Origin: Phorcus lineatus | Lineage: Eukaryota; Mollusca; Gastropoda; Trochida; Trochidae | Direction: 5' to 3' | NCBI GenBank assembly: GCA_921293015.1 | Contig: OV121090.1 | Location: forward strand, 1,984,001 to 2,048,000 | DNA length: 64,000 nucleotides | Part shown: positions 48,101 through 54,100 of the stretch, in pieces | How positions within the stretch are numbered: the stretch's first letter is position 1 | Layout: each line of letters starts with the position of its first letter | Made by a program: the position numbers and the translations under genes | The notes under the pieces: generated by a model | Databases searched by the model: none | Seen by the model: only the letters and a program-made list of their open reading frames with translations | What the model was told of the DNA's origin: nothing

Positions 48101-51100
48101 AAGGACTGTTTGTGTTACCGATCTGCGCACACCTTGTTTCCATGTAGAAGAAAACATATCTCAATATTCTTCAATTATCAACAAATACCACTTGTACAGC
48201 AATACTCACGTTAAATTTCAGAAAATATGGTTAATAGTTCTGGAGTTCTTCTTCGGGAGCGGTGTAAAGTAATGATCATAAAATGATACGTTGCGTGTTT
48301 CAGCAATTATGTTTCTTTGATTTCCAATTATTGAAAATTATTTTGGAATTACAAACATTATTTGAGTTCGGAGATGACTATCTAACTCGTTCACTAGTAG
48401 AAGGGCTTATTTACAAAAATGCACGTTTGGTTTATCATAGATACATACTTCCTTCCATTGAACCAATGACTAACTTTCTTGTTAGCAAAATTGTATACTT
48501 CTCCGTATGATGTCCCCATATCATCAGATAACACACTGATTCCCTTTTTAATGTGACATTCAAAGTGACAATGTCTTTTCATAGACATCTTTTAGCTGAT
48601 ACGGTTCTTCATTTGAAATACAATGTTGCAAACACTGGCTTCATCACATCAATTACTCATCTGTGTGAGATACTGCTGTGTAATAACAATACTGCATATT
48701 GTTATGAGAATGTGTGTTTACACGTTTGTGTGCACAATTGTGTAACATTGATGCACTGTTCAGTGGGTCACACACTTGTTGGTTTTGATTATGTAAGCTA
48801 GTTAAGTCTAGAATGTTCCATCTAGAACATTCTATCTACCAATAGAAGCTTCTCGTCACAACAGTAATGGAATAATATAAATCTAAGCGGTCTTCAAACC
48901 TTACTTCATTTCACTGTCAATTGATTAGCTTTTCTAATATACGCGAGGAAAAAAAATCATTAAATTTCATTAAACATAGCAATTATCAATTTGTGAATAG
49001 TTCTGTATCAATCTCTAGGTTTGAAAACAGCATTACATAGAAACTCGTTTAGTATCCTCTATTTTAGCAAATATGTTTACAGTGGGCTTTTCTGACCTAT
49101 GATGGTTCCCACGATGACAGATATTCCACTGATGAGTCCCACATTTCTCTTCATCTGGAACGCCTCGATCTCGATTTTCGGTTCCGACTTCTCACTTCCG
49201 GTCTCGTCTGCCATATTGAAGGGCCGCTTTCGGAGACCATCCACCTCACCATTTTTGCCCTTCTCTACAATAAGAGATGAACATTGCTAAACAAACCTTG
49301 TTATTATGGAAACTGACACGTGTAAAATGTAATAGGTTTTTTTGAGATTTATAGAAACGGATCCGAGAATTTACGGATAGGTCAATGCAAACTTATGTTT
49401 ATACATGTTTAACTGAAAATGAATAGAATTATGACAATGGTCGTGATCGAGAGTTTTTTTTATGTTTTTTGTTGTTGTTGTTATTATGGGGATGAAGATA
49501 AAGATGATGATTATGATGATGAAGATGATGAGATAAAGTTGAATATATAGATGAAGATGATGATGATGAAGAAGAAGATTAAGAATAAGATGATGGTGAT
49601 GTTGATGAGGAAGATGAAGAAGTTTATGGTGATCCTGAACGTGAGTACAGCTGCTGAAAAAAGTTTGTTACAATGTTCCTATGTAAAATCTTTTTTGGAC
49701 ACTCTGAATTTCAATATGGATTATTGACATGGATACAGATTGGATCAATATGTTAAGGGGTCATGTCTACACTATATATACAAGGTACATATATGTTATA
49801 TGCCCGAAACACTTCTGGCACCACTCAAAAGAGACATGGGTTACACATTTAAAGTTTTAGATTTAATATTTCTAAGATAAAATATTAATCAACATCATTT
49901 TGGGAAAAATCTTGACAAAGTAATTAACAATGGTTAACTTTATGGTATATATTACGTTATTTAAAATTTTTTAATTTAAAATGAAAATGTTATGAGAATT
50001 TTGTTAAAAATTAGTTTTTTCTCCCCAGTGTTTCAATAATCTATGCAAAGTGTCTTTTAGTGGAATGAGGATGAGATTTTAAAGTATGTGACAGGAACGG
50101 TGTTTTTTATTCATCTCAACTAAAAAGCATTAGATTTTACAGAAAGATGATTTGATAAAACGAATGAAAGTAATGTATCTTGCATCACCATCCGTTAACC
50201 TGATCTCCTTCAAGCCAAAGGCTATCTTGAACTCAATGGATCTTTCATCCGGGTTGTGCTGCTGTTGCTGAATGCTTGTCCTTTTATTGGCTTGCAGGAC
50301 AGCTAGTGCCACGAAAAGAGACTTTTAGCCTAAAGGAGATCAGGGTATTTGGAAGGAACCGTGCTGATTCATATACTCCGATGGAGCAACGTGATTCATA
50401 TGATATTTGCAACCCATGTCACAAGCTTGGTGCTTCAAAAAATAACGCATGCTTTCTATGTGAATGCTATGATATCATACTCAACATCATCTTCCAAGGA
50501 CATGTCGCTGATGAAACATGCATGAGAATTTTGTACACATTTGGTCCATATTTTTCAAAATGAAAAACAACATCGACCCATTGCTTTCATGACCTCTTGG
50601 AGCACGATTGACATTAACCCGAATGTCTAATACAAAGTCATCAACATTATTTGCACATATTACCTCTAACCACTTCTTAAACAAAATAAGTGTTCTTTTT
50701 TACTCTAACTATAAAGATCCCATTTTTTCTTGTGATTCAAAATTGTTAAATAACGTTGAATTTAAGGTCGGGGAAAGGTTATCAGGGACTGGTAGATGAT
50801 AATAGAGACGGGGTGTATATGGCCTTTAGTAGTGAACTCATAAAAAGACAGGTCTGTTGGGTTTGAGATCTCAACGTCATCACACGAGACTCCGTATTAT
50901 TCCTCATGAGGAATGTTTAACACACGTGTTCACTACAAATGCTCTTGTCGGTACAAAACAGCACGTTTCTATATTGACAATACCCGACATATTTCAATGT
51001 ACCCGTGGCCAATAAGACCTGAAATGAAGCAGTTATTTTGTTGGGTTTGTTGGATGTTGACCATGAGCACATATCAATGTTGCTATTGTCAACATCGTGT

Positions 51101-54100
51101 TTGGGCGTGTCTTCGTGTCTTGCCTGTTCCATATTATTTTCAGTTTATTATTATAGTTCGATTGTTTTTGTGGAACAAACCTTTGTATAATTTATAAAAA
51201 AATCTTATAAATTGATTTAAATTCAATCAACTCAATAAATTTCTAAAGTTTTAATCCGATTAATTTAATTCAATTTAATTGTAATAATTAAGTTTTTCCG
51301 GATATGATGTGTTTATACATGTAATTGTATTGCTTTTCCTGAAATCTTCTTATACTATTCTTGCCATAATAACTATCAGCCAGAGCAGGAAAGAGCAAGG
51401 TAGGAAACAGGTGAGAGACAACTTACCATGAAACAATTCAATCATACTTGAATAAGAAATTGATGATCTTGAATATTGTATAGTTAGTCAGCGAGTAATG
51501 GGGTTTAACGTTCGAATCTCGTTCAAATTTTCCTTCTAGTACTATTGTTGGTCTACAGAAGCAAATAAATGAACTGGAATGTTACTGTGAACGGTTTAAA
51601 CTAAATGTGAATATGGAGAAATCTAAGGTTTTAACGTTCAAGAAAGGTGGTAAATTGTCGCGTCATGAAAAATGGTACTAAAAGGGTAACTTGATAGTAA
51701 CAGCAACCTCATAAAAGTACTTGGGTGTGTATTTTATTAATCATCTTTCCTGGTCAACCAATCTTATATGACCAAAATGAATAAAAGAATCGCATAACTG
51801 ATTTAAAGAAGCTATTCTTCAAAACAGGATTTATTTACATATTGTATGACCAAAAGGTTGATATTCCAACTAGATTTCTAAACTCATTTTCAAAAAGACT
51901 TAGGGATATCTACTAACAAACCTGGCTATATAAACTTTCTATTTCCACTAAATGTGAGTGCTATTCAGCTTCTAAACCATACATTTATACTGAATATTAT
52001 TTATCTTACTATAAGAAAGTACAGTGTAAGTTTATCACGCTTCTGATGTTCATTGCATAATTTATGGATTGAAAAGGGCAGATTTATTAACATGAAAAGA
52101 GAGGATAGACTTCGTAAATCATGCAATAACAACTTATTGGAAGATGAATACCACTTTCTGCTCGTGTGTCCCTTTTATGATGAGTTACGTAAAAAATACA
52201 TACATTACATTACGTAAATAAATAAAAAGGATATCATTATGTCCATCCTACTAGAGATAAATTCTTATCTTTATCAAACTGTAAACGTTTCGTTGTAATT
52301 CAAAACCTTGCAATGTTATATACCAGTTAAGCACATTTTGTCATTCTTCTTTCAAATGACATCACAATTTATATGAATATTGATTTGCTATATTTTGTAT
52401 TATCCTTCATATTGTACTACAGGCCTGTGGCATTTCAGTATTGAATAAAGATTGATTGATTGAGAATCTCGTATAGTTTGCCAGTGAGTATTGAAGTTTA
52501 AGGTGTCAAATCTCTAATTAATTGTAGCAATACTTAAGATCTTCCCAGAACACACAATGCAATAACTGCAGTGAAAACGTTTCACATTAATGTAACATCA
52601 TCCTACCTGACCTTCCTGAATTGAAGGTGTACTTGAACTTTGAATTTTAAACAAACAAACGCCTCTTATCGTGAAGTATTTATCTGAAACATCGATATAC
52701 TATTCGTTAAGGCGATAGAGCCTCAATGTCAGTGAGCGAGAGGCTTAGTGTAGGTCACGTTGAAAACCAAAACAGGATATGCTAGCTGATAATTGAAATG
52801 ACGAGGCATTTCAGAAAGTTTGCAAGCCAGTTTATCTTTAAAACCTATTTTTTCAGAAGATTGTAGAATCTGGGAATCCGAGAATTATCTATTTATCACT
52901 CGTCGATAAACGCTTCTTGTATTTCCTAAAACAACTTTGCGTAGCAACTATACTAAGCAACAAAAGTTCTTGCGACGTCATTGAAATTTTGTAGAAATAA
53001 CATAACAAAATATGTTGATACAAAAACATATATATCATCGAACAGACATTTGAACTGCTATATAAGTAAATGAAAAGTCCTATTCTCATCCACCATATGA
53101 CCACCAGCCGTGCTGATGCACACAAAATACATGAAAGTAATGAAACAATACCGACGTGCTGTGGCGTCATCGTCCCTGGTTCCATGTTGAAGTCAGAACG
53201 GTAAACGGCCGTCTGAAGAACCTCTTTCCATCTGCCCAATCAGATTACCAGTGATGATTTCTGTCTTGTGTGTAGCCGAAATTCCAACTAAAACCATCAC
53301 GCCGCCGCCTCCAAACCGATCAGTTTCCATAAAGCAGAGGAACTGGAAGACCGGTCATCAGCTCTATGAAGCGGAAACTTGCCTCATCCCTATCGAGTAC
53401 CTGATTACACTACCGAGGAGTCAACATCACATGCTGTCTTTTCCACTGTGGACGTCGTTGGTGATGTTCTAAAGTCATATTCAACTCTTTTGATGGGCGT
53501 TGTGCGATGATGCCAAAATGTTGTAACGTCGATTAATTGTTTACAATATCCACCTTTGTTCAGATATGGTTGCTGCCGTCATTGCTGCCAGCTGTTATTA
53601 GTTCTAGAGGTGCGTTTGACGGATCCTAATGTTTAAAAATACATTTGGTCGTAACCAGGGTCGGCTACAACCAGGGCGGTCTCTCACGTGATATCTCTTT
53701 TGTTGTACTAGTTGCTGTGTTTCGATAGAGATTAATCTGTCAGCATGTTTTTCTATTGTGGAGTACCAGATTGCAGATTAGAGCACTCCAACTCCAACAC
53801 TTGCCAACGTTCATTTTCTTTGGTAGAGGTTGCAAACATTTAACGCGTCTGTATCAGTAATGAACGTTCTCTAGACAGCCAGAAATAAGTACCTGATGTC
53901 TAACAAATTTATTACCAAATTCTCATGCAAAATCATTTTCCAGTATATGTAAACAATACTTTGACAGGTGCGTTTTTATTATCTGTTATGATGCCGTAAA
54001 CTCGTTTTCCTTCACTTGTACACTAAATTAAGTATCATCAAAAGATCCGTGTCACAGGTACTTCTGTTGCTGAGTATATAACTAGTTCCATTGTCATTTT

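Noticed and set aside
52889-53239. Secreted or membrane protein of 116 aa on the minus strand
   Set aside because: The stretch overlaps the Tc1/mariner transposase remnant (GNLIGQME region) and extends from it in a shifted frame.
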